Positions 15,580 to 23,738 of a DNA stretch of 64,000 nt are shown here, piece by piece. The first letter of the stretch is position 1, and the number at the start of each line of letters is the position of its first letter. The notes beneath the pieces were generated by a model. It had not been told where the DNA came from and ran no database searches. It saw only the letters and a program-made list of their open reading frames with translations. The translations under genes and the position numbers were made by a program. The stretch covers positions 62,001 to 126,000 of the forward strand of contig NZ_QFZZ01000007.1 of NCBI RefSeq assembly GCF_005233515.1, read 5' to 3'. Source of the stretch: Pseudomonas sp. CFBP13508. GTDB lineage: Bacteria > Pseudomonadota > Gammaproteobacteria > Pseudomonadales > Pseudomonadaceae.

Positions 15580-18009
15580 TCAAAACTCCAGAGTGCTGGA
15601 AAGCGAAACCTGCCGCGAATCCCCCATCGACACAAAGAAGCGGCTCGCCGACGAGGTGTAATAGGTGCGATCGAACAGGTTCTTCACGTTCAACTGAAAC
15701 TTGACCTTCTGCCCTTCGACTTTTGTGTCGTAAGTGGCAAACGCATCAGCCACCGTGTAGCTCGGCAGGTCAAAATCATTCACCGCATTGCCTGCGCGTT
15801 CGCCGACGTACCGCGCACCGGCACCGACACGCAACTGATCACCACCAAACACACTGCCGAAGTCATACACTGCCGACAGCGAGCCGGAATTCTTCGCTAC
15901 GTTTTGCAGGCGCTTGCCTTTGTAATCCGGATCTTCGGTGACTTCGGCATCGGTATATGCATAGCTGCCGATCAGGTTCCAGTGCTCGCTGAGCTGCCCG
16001 CTCAGGTCAACTTCCAGCCCGCGTGAACGCACCTCGCCTGCCGCACTGTAAATCGTCGTCGGGCCTTCGGAGTTGGCCACCAGTACGTTGCGTTTCTTGA
16101 TGTCGAACAACGCGATATTGCCGGTGATGCTGCCCGGCATATCCAGCCGCGCCCCCAGCTCCCACGACTTGGCTTCTTCCGGCGCAATGCTGCCGTCGAG
16201 CACGGTACTGCTGCCGCTCAGCGGGGCGATGGTCGAGTTGGGTTTGAACGATTCGGTGTAGCTGCCGTAGAACGACAGCGCGTCGGTGTAGCGATACACC
16301 AGCCCTGCGCGCGGCACCCACTTCTGCCCGTTGCTGTCGGTATTGGCCTTGAACGGCACGCCTTTGCCAGCGTACTGGTCGTACTCCTGAAAACGGCCGC
16401 CGGCGACCAGAATCCACTGCTCGTTGAGGTGAATCGAATCCTGCAGGAACAGCGAATCGCTGCGCAGTTTGTCGGTCTGCGCGCTGTCGGGCGCACTCAC
16501 CGTAGTGCCCATCACTTCGCGACCATAGACCGGGTTGAGATAGCTGAAGGTGGTCAGGCTTTTCTGCCGGATCAGATCTTCGCGGTAGATCTTGCGGTAT
16601 TCATCATCAACGCCGAACACCAGATCATGCTGCATGCCCAGCACATTCACTTTGCCTTCAAGGCTGGCGGTGGTGAAACGATCGGTGCTGATCGCGTTCT
16701 GGGTACCGTCCATGCTGCGGGTCAGTGTGCCTTTGTTGGTGTCGATCGCCGTCACGCGCACTTGGCTGGCGTCGTAGGTTTCGCGGTTCCAGCTGTAGCC
16801 GAAGTGGGCTTTCCAGTCGTCGTTGAGTTCATGATCGGCTTCGAAATGGTAGAGGTCCGAGCGCCCTTCCATGTCGTTGAACGGCTCGTCGAGACGCTCC
16901 TTGCGCGAGATATCCAGCGGATGATTGGTGCGCGGATCGATCAAGGTGCCACGGTCGAACGGCGTGAGAAATTCGCGGTGTTCGTAGGCGAACAACAGCT
17001 TGGTGCGCTGGCCGTACCAGGCCAGCGACGGTGCGATCAGCGTCTCGCGGTGGGTGCCGAAGTTGCGCCAGTAATCTTCGTCTTCATGATCGACGACCAT
17101 GCGATAAGCGAAGCCGGAATCGCCCAGCGCGCCGGTGCTGTCGAAGGCGCCACCGCTGCCATTCTTGCCGTCACCGTAGGTCGAACCGCGTACGGTCACG
17201 GCGTTGTACTGGGTCAGTTCCGGCTTCTTGCTGACCAGGTTGACCACACCACCCGGATCCTGAATCCCATAGAGCAACGAGGCCGGGCCCTTGAGCACTT
17301 CGACGCGATCCACGGTGGCGTTCATGCCACGGCCCTGCACCAGCGGCATGCCGTCGCGCATGATCGAGCCGTTGCGGTTGTCGCCGAAGCCGCGAGTCAT
17401 CACCGAATCCTGGGTACTGCCCAAGGTGTTGCCCTGGGTGATGCCGCTGACATTGGCCAGCGCGTCGTCGAGATTGCGCGGCGCCTGATCGCGAATGACC
17501 TGCGCCGGGATGACATTGACCGTCTGCGGAATTTCTTGCAGCGACGCCGATGAGCGCATCACCGAACTGGTTTCCGGTGGCTGATAACTCATCGATTCGT
17601 CGCGCGTGGACGTGATGGTGGTGGCGCCGAGATTGAGCGCGCCTGCGGTCGGCATCGGCTCCAGCGCCAGGGTATGACTGTCGGTGCGGCGAAAGCTCAG
17701 GCCGGAGTTGCCGAGCAGGCGTTGCAGGGCCTGTTCGGCGCTCATCTGGCCGTTGACTGCCGGAGCATTGAAGCCGTACGGCGCTTCGTCGGTGTAGACC
17801 ACGCTTTGCCCGGTCACGCGACTGAAGTCGCTCAGGGCTTGCGGCAGCGGTTTCGCGGCCAGGGCAAAATTGAATTGCTGTTGCGCCTGATTGCTCACCG
17901 CTTCTGCCGCCAGCGCGATACTCATCGGCAGCAATGCCAACGCGGAAAAACTCAGCGCCGACATGCCCAACCACTGTTTGACCGAACCGGATTTTGCCCT
18001 GGACTTCAT
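15580..18009 (-). CDS. TonB-dependent siderophore receptor with signalling domain
   Basis: An 809-residue outer-membrane receptor. It has a long signal peptide (about residues 1-35), then an N-terminal secretin/TonB short domain (about 45-115, FNFALAAKPLPQALSDFSRV) that contacts the FecR-type regulator. A plug follows (about 150-260, with EIPQTVNVIPAQVIRDQ and VLKGPASLLYGIQDPGGVVN), then a 22-strand barrel ending in the terminal Phe (SLSSTLEF). The pattern is that of FpvA-like ferric-siderophore transducers. It imports an iron-siderophore using TonB energy and signals through the fecR/fecI genes next upstream on the same strand. A REP doublet lies between it and fecR. The siderophore is unknown. 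Confidence 0.93.
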   Translation of the reverse strand: MKSRAKSGSVKQWLGMSALSFSALALLPMSIALAAEAVSNQAQQQFNFALAAKPLPQALSDFSRVTGQSVVYTDEAPYGFNAPAVNGQMSAEQALQRLLGNSGLSFRRTDSHTLALEPMPTAGALNLGATTITSTRDESMSYQPPETSSVMRSSASLQEIPQTVNVIPAQVIRDQAPRNLDDALANVSGITQGNTLGSTQDSVMTRGFGDNRNGSIMRDGMPLVQGRGMNATVDRVEVLKGPASLLYGIQDPGGVVNLVSKKPELTQYNAVTVRGSTYGDGKNGSGGAFDSTGALGDSGFAYRMVVDHEDEDYWRNFGTHRETLIAPSLAWYGQRTKLLFAYEHREFLTPFDRGTLIDPRTNHPLDISRKERLDEPFNDMEGRSDLYHFEADHELNDDWKAHFGYSWNRETYDASQVRVTAIDTNKGTLTRSMDGTQNAISTDRFTTASLEGKVNVLGMQHDLVFGVDDEYRKIYREDLIRQKSLTTFSYLNPVYGREVMGTTVSAPDSAQTDKLRSDSLFLQDSIHLNEQWILVAGGRFQEYDQYAGKGVPFKANTDSNGQKWVPRAGLVYRYTDALSFYGSYTESFKPNSTIAPLSGSSTVLDGSIAPEEAKSWELGARLDMPGSITGNIALFDIKKRNVLVANSEGPTTIYSAAGEVRSRGLEVDLSGQLSEHWNLIGSYAYTDAEVTEDPDYKGKRLQNVAKNSGSLSAVYDFGSVFGGDQLRVGAGARYVGERAGNAVNDFDLPSYTVADAFATYDTKVEGQKVKFQLNVKNLFDRTYYTSSASRFFVSMGDSRQVSLSSTLEF

Positions 18010-18143
18010 TGCTCAATGACCTGTGTAGAACCGCAACGGATGCGAATGGCTCGCAGTTTCAGTCACTACACGGATGGGGCTCGGGGTTACCTCACCTTTA
18101 ATTTGAAAATATTTTTCGGGGAATTTGTTGCCTGGGCTGACGC

Positions 18144-18208
18144 CTTCGCGGGCAGGCCCGCTCCCACCTTTGGAATGCGTTCCCTGTGGGAGCGAGCCTG
18201 CTCGCGAA
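18144..18208. repeat. REP doublet between fecR-like and receptor genes
   Basis: Inverted units at 18144-18167 (variant core GGGCAGGCCCGCTCCCAC) and 18185-18208. The variant arm shows compensating changes that keep the palindrome. Confidence 0.85.
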
Positions 18209-18221
18209 GAGGCCGGCAGCC

Positions 18222-19211
18222 TTAGCGCAAAATAATCAGCTGCCCCAACACCCGATGCTGCTCAAACCCCAACACCCCCTGCAACGAATTGAGCACTGCT
18301 TGCGGGTCCTTGCTCGGAAAGCTGCCGCTGATCTTGCGCGCCGCCAGCTCATCGTTGAGCAGCACAATCCGCCCCGGGTAATAGCGGCGCAGATCCTCGA
18401 CGACTTCGCCCAGCGTGGTCTTGTAGTAAGTCAGCCAACCCTGACGCCAGGCCAGTTGCGCTTCACTGTCCACGGCATGCAGTTTTTCCGCAGAGCCGTC
18501 GGCATAAGCGACCTGCTGCCCGGCAGTGAGAATCTGTTGTTGGCCATGCTCGTGCGCCGTCACCGCGACACGTCCGGCCAACACCGTCACTTGCGCGCCA
18601 TGAGGTTGCCGGCGCACTTCGAACTGCGTGCCGAGCACCCGCGCCTCGCCCTGTTCCGCCGCCACCACAAACGGATCGCCAGTGTGAGTGACGCTGAAGA
18701 AAGCAGCGCCTCTGATCAATTTCACGCGGCGCTGGCCATGACTGAAATCCACAACAATCGCGCTATCGGCATCCAGCGTCACTTGCGACTGATCGGCCAG
18801 TGTCACCGTGCGAATTTCGCCAGGTGCCGAGACATGATCGGCGCGCAGATCGTCGAGCCAGCGCTGCGCCTGCCACCCCGTGCCGAGGCTGACCATCAAC
18901 AGCAGACACGCCGCCAGCGCCAGCGCGCCCGACCAACGCAACATCGGCGAGCGACGCGGGGCGTCCATCGCCTGCAGATAACCCTGCAGCGCGAGCGCAT
19001 CTTCATCGGCCAGCGTGCGCGCGGGGCTTTCGCTGAGTTCCCAGATCACCTGCGCCTGCGCATACGCTTGGGCATGGGCCGGGTCGGCCCGCAGCCATTG
19101 GCTGAAGGTGAGCTGATCGCCAGTGCTCGGGCGGTCATGCAACAGGCTCAGCCAGGCCAGCGCGGCCTGCTCCTGGGCCGGCGTCGGTGTGATCGGATCG
19201 GATGGCTTCAC
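18222..19211 (-). CDS. FecR-family sigma-factor regulator
   Basis: A 329-residue single-pass membrane protein that transmits the siderophore signal from the outer-membrane receptor to the ECF sigma factor. The N-terminal DUF4880-type cytoplasmic segment (LAWLSLLHDRPSTGDQLTF), a membrane helix (about residues 92-111), the periplasmic FecR domain (EIRTVTLADQSQVTLDADS) and the C-terminal receptor-contact domain (KISGSFPSKDPQAVLNSL) are all present. Its start overlaps the end of the sigma gene by four bases. Confidence 0.92.
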   Translation of the reverse strand: MKPSDPITPTPAQEQAALAWLSLLHDRPSTGDQLTFSQWLRADPAHAQAYAQAQVIWELSESPARTLADEDALALQGYLQAMDAPRRSPMLRWSGALALAACLLLMVSLGTGWQAQRWLDDLRADHVSAPGEIRTVTLADQSQVTLDADSAIVVDFSHGQRRVKLIRGAAFFSVTHTGDPFVVAAEQGEARVLGTQFEVRRQPHGAQVTVLAGRVAVTAHEHGQQQILTAGQQVAYADGSAEKLHAVDSEAQLAWRQGWLTYYKTTLGEVVEDLRRYYPGRIVLLNDELAARKISGSFPSKDPQAVLNSLQGVLGFEQHRVLGQLIILR

Positions 19212-19774
19212 GGTGCTTTCCCTGGCAGGCGTGGCGCGGGGTCGCGCAGGCTGGCCTTGCAGGCCTCGAGGGCGCGCATCATATGTTTTTCCACGGCACT
19301 TTGGGACAGGCCCATGGCCTTGGCGATCTCGGCGTACTTGCGCCCGTGAATGCGATTGAGCAGAAAGATCTGCCGCGTGCGCTCGGGCAAGGCGCGCAAT
19401 GCTGCTTCGACGTGGCGCAGATCGTTGCCCGCTTCCAGCGCGGCCTGAGGCTCACTGCCGTGGCTGTCGGGTTCGTCCGGCTGCCAGCCTTCGTTGACCC
19501 GCGTGCGCGTGCCTTCACTGCGCAAATGATCGATGGCGATGTTGCCGGCGCAGCGCAGCAGATAAGTGCTGAGCTCTTCGACCTGCACCAGCGGCCGGCG
19601 CCAGAAACGCAAAAACAGATCCTGGACCAGATCCGCCGCCGTCGCCCGACAACCGACGCGCCGATTCACCAGCGCCTCCATTTGCGCACGCTGGGACAGA
19701 AACACCTGAAGAAAATGCGCACGCGCGCCACGCGCTTCATCGTCACGCGATTCCGGTGGCAGACCGATCAGCAC
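19208..19774 (-). CDS. FecI-like ECF sigma factor (first system)
   Basis: A 188-residue extracytoplasmic-function sigma factor: region 2 near residues 35-85 (ATAADLVQDLFLRFWRR, RCAGNIAIDHLRSE) and region 4 near 125-175 (LRALPERTRQIFLLNRIHG, IAKAMGLSQSAVEKHM). It should drive the receptor gene at 15580-18009. GTG at 19774 is the apparent start, one base after the stop of the DUF3325 gene, so translation is coupled. The 3' end overlaps the fecR-like gene. Confidence 0.9.
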   Translation of the reverse strand: MLIGLPPESRDDEARGARAHFLQVFLSQRAQMEALVNRRVGCRATAADLVQDLFLRFWRRPLVQVEELSTYLLRCAGNIAIDHLRSEGTRTRVNEGWQPDEPDSHGSEPQAALEAGNDLRHVEAALRALPERTRQIFLLNRIHGRKYAEIAKAMGLSQSAVEKHMMRALEACKASLRDPAPRLPGKAP

Positions 19775-19775
19775 T

Positions 19776-20102
19776 TCAGCACTGCGCCCAGGCGGCGACC
19801 GGGCTCGCCAGCAGGCTCAACCCGGCCAGGGCCATGGCCAGACGCGGGCGATACGGCAGCAACAGCACCAATGCCAAAGCGCTGAGCATCAGCACCGCGA
19901 ACCAGTCGACCAGACCGAAACTCCAACCACTGGCCGCGACCGCCGCCCACAGCGAAAGCGCCAGCAACAGCCATCCCGCCAACGCCAGACCCTGACGGCG
20001 GCGTGTCGACGGTTTGGCGCCGAGCAATTCGGCATGATGGCGTGGCATCGACAGGCACAACGCGGTGAAGCCGGCATAGGTGAGCAACAAGGCCAGCAGC
20101 AT
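19776..20102 (-). CDS. DUF3325 membrane protein
   Basis: A 108-residue protein with three hydrophobic helices, of the DUF3325 family that accompanies PepSY-type iron-uptake proteins. The start is the ATG at 20102, which overlaps the stop of the PepSY gene as TGATG; the longer frame upstream only shadows that gene. The residues LCLSMPRHHAELLG after helix 1 are characteristic. Its function is unknown but its place in the operon ties it to iron-siderophore handling. Confidence 0.88.
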   Translation of the reverse strand: MLLALLLTYAGFTALCLSMPRHHAELLGAKPSTRRRQGLALAGWLLLALSLWAAVAASGWSFGLVDWFAVLMLSALALVLLLPYRPRLAMALAGLSLLASPVAAWAQC

Positions 20103-21685
20103 CAGTTGGCCCCCTGTTCGACTGTGATCGAGCGAGGCGAAGAACTTGCTTTGCGAACGCTGACGCGCTCGCCCGCACGCTGCATCTTGCGTGCAGCCCA
20201 GCCAAGAAAAAGCCCCGTCGCCAGACACGTCAGATCAAATCCGGCCAGTGCCCAGTCGCGCTGCATCAGGGTCGCGCCAAGATTCCACGGCGTAGTCAGC
20301 GCATTGATCAGCGGCACCGCGATAAACAGCGCAGCGCCGAGCGTCAGCTGTTCGATCCACGCCTTGCGTCCCGGACGCAACACCGCGTGCACCACGCTCA
20401 GACCCCAAGCCATGAAAAACGCATTCACTTCCCAATCGGCCCGCCCTGCCAGACTCACCGGCAGCAGTCGATTGGCCAAAAAGAACACCGCCACCGCCGA
20501 TACCAGGCCGGCCATGCTGGCGATATTCAGCACCTCGACCAAGCGCAATTCGAACGGCAGCGCCGCGCTTTTCACGTGCTTGAGCTGCCGCTTGCCGAGC
20601 CAGATCACCAGCCCGGTGCCAATCATCGCCGTGCCGGCCAATCCGCAAACGAAATACAGCCAGCGCAACAGCGGCCCGGCGAAATGGCCCATGTGCAAAC
20701 CGTAAAACGCGCCACCCACCGCCATCGCTACGGGTTGATCGGGTGTACTGCTCAGAAGCTGCCCGGTGACGCCGTTGAACGTCACCGCCCGGCCGAAATC
20801 ATGCACCACCCGATCGCCCGCGCGGGACAGCACCACCGTGGCGCTGGCATCGCCCGGATTGCTCACCGACAGGCGCGCGGTGTGGCCGCCCGACCATTGC
20901 TCGCTGGCCTTGGCCAGTAGCGGCGCCATGGCGGTCAGCGGTGCGGCGACATCGGCGCGCTCGGGCGTCTTCGAGGCGGGAAAGACTTCGTCGTAGAACT
21001 TGCGCACGTCGCTGCCGTAAGAGGCAACGATGCTCGCCGGCATAACCATCGACATGAAAATCACCAGGCTGCTGTAAGTGATCATCAAGTGAAACGGCAG
21101 CACCAGCACACCCACGGCGTTATGCCCGTCGAGCCAGGAACGCTGGCCCTTGCGCGGGCGGAAGGTGAAGAAGTCCTTGAAGATTTTCTTGTGGGTGATG
21201 ATGCCGCTGATCAACGCAACGAACATCACCATTGCGGCGATGGTCGCCAGCCAGCGCCCCCACGGGTAAGGCATCTGCAACTGGAAGTGGAAACGGTAAA
21301 AGAACTCGCCGCCCATGCTTTCGCGGCCCTGCACCTCGGCCCCGGTCTGAGCGTCGAGAGTTCGGGATTCGAAGCGGCCGCGCTCGCCGGGTTTGCCCGG
21401 CGCCTGCTGCCAGCGCACCTTCAGACCGGGGTCGCGGGCATCGGGCAAATCGATCAGCCAGCGCGAGGCACCGGTGGCGTGTTGCTGCAGATAATCTTGC
21501 GCCAGCGCCAGACTCGCTTCGCTATCAAGCGAATGTGCAGCGATTTCCGGCTGCATCCAGTGGCTGATTTCATCTTTGAAATAAGCGAGCGTGCCGGTGA
21601 GAAAAATCGCGAACAGCAACCAGCCGAACACCAGCCCGGCCCAAGTGTGCAGCCATGCCATCGCCTGCCGGAAGCCCTCTTTCAT
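20102..21685 (-). CDS. PepSY-domain membrane protein of iron-siderophore uptake
   Basis: A 527-residue inner-membrane protein with four or more helices and paired PepSY-associated periplasmic segments, resembling the PiuB/FoxB/FsrB class of proteins proposed to reduce iron released from siderophores. Opening MKEGFRQAMAWLHTWAGLVFGWLLF holds the first helix with the HTWAG histidine typical of the family; further His residues in the helices (NAVGVLVLPFHLMITY, FYGLHMGHFAGPLLRW) could ligate haem. The start at 21685 fits the neighbouring stop; the longer frame to 21868 only overlaps DUF3649. Confidence 0.9.
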   Translation of the reverse strand: MKEGFRQAMAWLHTWAGLVFGWLLFAIFLTGTLAYFKDEISHWMQPEIAAHSLDSEASLALAQDYLQQHATGASRWLIDLPDARDPGLKVRWQQAPGKPGERGRFESRTLDAQTGAEVQGRESMGGEFFYRFHFQLQMPYPWGRWLATIAAMVMFVALISGIITHKKIFKDFFTFRPRKGQRSWLDGHNAVGVLVLPFHLMITYSSLVIFMSMVMPASIVASYGSDVRKFYDEVFPASKTPERADVAAPLTAMAPLLAKASEQWSGGHTARLSVSNPGDASATVVLSRAGDRVVHDFGRAVTFNGVTGQLLSSTPDQPVAMAVGGAFYGLHMGHFAGPLLRWLYFVCGLAGTAMIGTGLVIWLGKRQLKHVKSAALPFELRLVEVLNIASMAGLVSAVAVFFLANRLLPVSLAGRADWEVNAFFMAWGLSVVHAVLRPGRKAWIEQLTLGAALFIAVPLINALTTPWNLGATLMQRDWALAGFDLTCLATGLFLGWAARKMQRAGERVSVRKASSSPRSITVEQGAN

Positions 21686-21987
21686 GCCAGCCCCAGACCG
21701 CGCGCGGCACCGGAAACGGTGGCGAGAATCACGCTCGGCACCAACAGGCCGACCCACGCCGACCACGCGCTGCGGCAGGCAAAGCACCAGAGCACTGCGA
21801 CCAGATAGACCAGAAAGGACACGGTCATGCCAGTGACCACCGCTTCGGCGCGGTTCAGCGGCAGCCACAACGTCAGGGTGACACTGGCCAGCGCCGCGAC
21901 CAGATAGCCGCCGAAAATCGCCGCCAGCACTCGCGAAGTGACGGCCAGACGATAGGACATGGGAAGAGTGGCGAGTTTGCCTTTCAT
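21682..21987 (-). CDS. DUF3649 membrane protein
   Basis: A 101-residue protein with about three membrane helices, of the DUF3649 family that regularly precedes PepSY iron-uptake genes. The ATG at 21987 is preferred over the longer frame from 22044 because it opens the conserved part (MKGKLATLPMSYRLAVTSRV). It is the first gene of the operon DUF3649-PepSY-DUF3325-fecI-fecR, downstream of the Fur-box-like site at 22048. Its end overlaps the PepSY start by four bases. Confidence 0.88.
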   Translation of the reverse strand: MKGKLATLPMSYRLAVTSRVLAAIFGGYLVAALASVTLTLWLPLNRAEAVVTGMTVSFLVYLVAVLWCFACRSAWSAWVGLLVPSVILATVSGAARGLGLA

Positions 21988-22042
21988 GTTTCGACCCTGA
22001 AACGAAAAACGTTCGGCCGACAAGCCGAATCTACAGGCGAGC

Positions 22043-22066
22043 AATATTAATGATAAATATTCTCAT
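22043..22066. promoter_or_regulatory. Fur-box-like operator between two divergent iron operons
   Basis: AATGATAAATATTCTCAT at 22049-22066 follows the AT-rich dyad pattern of Fur boxes (consensus built from GATAAT repeats), with a further AATATTAATGAT stretch overlapping on its left. It sits 56 bases before the DUF3649 start on one side and about 70 bases before the second sigma gene on the other, so one site could repress both operons when iron is plentiful. Confidence 0.75.
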
Positions 22067-22133
22067 ACGCAAAAGCATCTGATTGCCGGACACTGTCGTC
22101 AGCCTCTACAATGCGAAACGTTCTTGTTCTCTA

Positions 22134-22664
22134 ATGCACGTTCTCTACGCAAGTTTTGCGTCCGGAGTGATTTCGTTGCCGCCCGCCCATCCCGTCGAAT
22201 CGCTCTACCACGCTCATCACAGCTGGCTCACCGGCTGGTTGCGGCGCAAGCTCGGCTGCCCGGACAGCGCGGCGGATCTGGCTCAGGACACGTTTATCAA
22301 GGTGCTGACCGCTCGCGAGCCACCGCTGATCATCGAACCGCGCGCCTTTCTCACTACGCTGGCCAAGCGCGTGCTGTTCAATCATTACCGGCGCCAGGAT
22401 GTGGAACGCGCCTACCTCGAGACGCTGGCGCAAATGCCGGAAATGGTCGCGCCGTCGGAAGAGCACAAAGCGATCATCCTGCAGACGCTGGTCGAACTCG
22501 ATGAGCTGCTCGACGGTTTGCCGCGCCAGGTCAAACGCGCATTCCTGCTCGCTCAGGTCGATGGTCTGACTTATCCACAGATCGCCGCAGAACTGGGTAT
22601 TTCGGTGGCCACGGTCAAACGCCATTTGAACAAAGCGGCCATGCGCTGCTATTTCGCCCTGTGA
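22134..22664 (+). CDS. FecI-like ECF sigma factor (second system)
   Basis: An ECF sigma factor of 176 residues from the ATG at 22134. A TTG at 22176 preceded by CGGAG would give a 162-residue protein starting just before the conserved VESLYHAHHSWLTGWL, and is an equally good start. Region 2 (CPDSAADLAQDTFIKVL) and region 4 (LPRQVKRAFLLAQVDGLTYP, LGISVATVKRHL) are clear. This is the FecI branch proper, expected to transcribe the fecA-like gene downstream. Its stop overlaps the start of the fecR gene. Confidence 0.9.
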   Translation: MHVLYASFASGVISLPPAHPVESLYHAHHSWLTGWLRRKLGCPDSAADLAQDTFIKVLTAREPPLIIEPRAFLTTLAKRVLFNHYRRQDVERAYLETLAQMPEMVAPSEEHKAIILQTLVELDELLDGLPRQVKRAFLLAQVDGLTYPQIAAELGISVATVKRHLNKAAMRCYFAL

Positions 22665-23593
22665 ATCGGGTGCCGGATTTCTCCGCGCAAGTCGCCGAAC
22701 AGGCGGTGCACTGGCTGCTGGAAATGCAGCAGGGCACGCTGAGCCCGCGCCAACAACAGGCCTGGCAACAATGGCTGGACGCGCACAGCGAACACCGCCG
22801 GGCGTGGGAACACATGCAACGGGTCAACCAGCGCCTACGCGGCGTGGCGTCGCCGTTGGCCCACGCGGCGCTGAATGGGCCGAAGTCGGGCAGCCGCCGT
22901 CAGGCGTTGAAAATGTTGCTGATTCTCGGTGCCGGCTCAGCAGCGACCTGGGGCCTGCGCGAGCACACGCCACTGCCATCGCTGCTCGCCGATTACCGCA
23001 CGCCGGTCGGCCAGCGGCGCAAGATTGCCTTGGGCGGTGCCGATTCGTTGCAGCTCAATACCGCCAGCTCGGTTGATGTTGATGGTGCGCAGCGGTTGAT
23101 TCGTCTGCTCGAGGGCGAAATGCTGTTGAGCGCTGCAAATCCGTTCGAAATACGCACAGCACACGGCGTGCTGAAAACCCAAGATGTGCGCCTCAATGTG
23201 CGGCAGTTTGTTGATCGCACGCAGATCGCCCTGTTTGAAGGACGTGTCGAACTCATCGTCGAGCACCGCGCGCCGATGCTACTGCCGGTCGCGCGGCAGT
23301 TGAGTTTTACGGCCAGCTCCGTCAGCGCGGCCAAACCACTGGACGCCAACAGCGGTGCCTGGACTGACGGCATGCTGGTCGCCGCCCATATGCGCCTCGG
23401 CGATTTCCTCGAAGAGCTTGGCCGTTATCGTCGTGGGCAGCTGCGGTGCGACAGCAAGGTTGCCGATCTACTGATTTCCGGGACGTATCCGCTGGATGAC
23501 AGCGAGCGGATTCTCGACCTGTTGCAGATCAGTCTGCCGGTGCAAGTGAAGCGCTTTACCCGTTATTGGGTGAGCGTCGAAGCGCGGGTTTGA
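22661..23593 (+). CDS. FecR-family sigma-factor regulator (second system)
   Basis: A 310-residue membrane-bound signal transmitter. The N-terminal cytoplasmic part (AVHWLLEMQQGTLSPRQQQA), one membrane helix (about residues 82-100), the FecR core (TPVGQRRKIALGGADSLQLN) and the C-terminal receptor-contact domain (LISGTYPLDDSERILDLL) are in order. The GTG start at 22661 overlaps the sigma-factor stop (GTGA). It should relay the signal from the FecA-like receptor to the FecI-like sigma factor. Confidence 0.92.
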   Translation: MNRVPDFSAQVAEQAVHWLLEMQQGTLSPRQQQAWQQWLDAHSEHRRAWEHMQRVNQRLRGVASPLAHAALNGPKSGSRRQALKMLLILGAGSAATWGLREHTPLPSLLADYRTPVGQRRKIALGGADSLQLNTASSVDVDGAQRLIRLLEGEMLLSAANPFEIRTAHGVLKTQDVRLNVRQFVDRTQIALFEGRVELIVEHRAPMLLPVARQLSFTASSVSAAKPLDANSGAWTDGMLVAAHMRLGDFLEELGRYRRGQLRCDSKVADLLISGTYPLDDSERILDLLQISLPVQVKRFTRYWVSVEARV

Positions 23594-23600
23594 ACAGCAA

Positions 23601-23656
23601 GATCAAAAGATCGCAGCCTTCGTGTAGGAGCTGCCGAAGGCTGCGATCTTTTGATT
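23601..23656. repeat. Shortened REP hairpin, second family
   Basis: GATCAAAAGATCGCAGCCTTCG at the left and its reverse complement at the right enclose TGTAGGAGCTG; one arm has lost the outer half of the unit. It lies between fecR and the fecA-like gene and could attenuate read-through. Confidence 0.8.
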
Positions 23657-23738
23657 TTTAAAAAAATGAGCCGTTTTTCAAATCTGGCGTGACAGAGAAG
23701 GAAAGCCCCCTTGATTCCACCTTCTCAGGATCATCCAC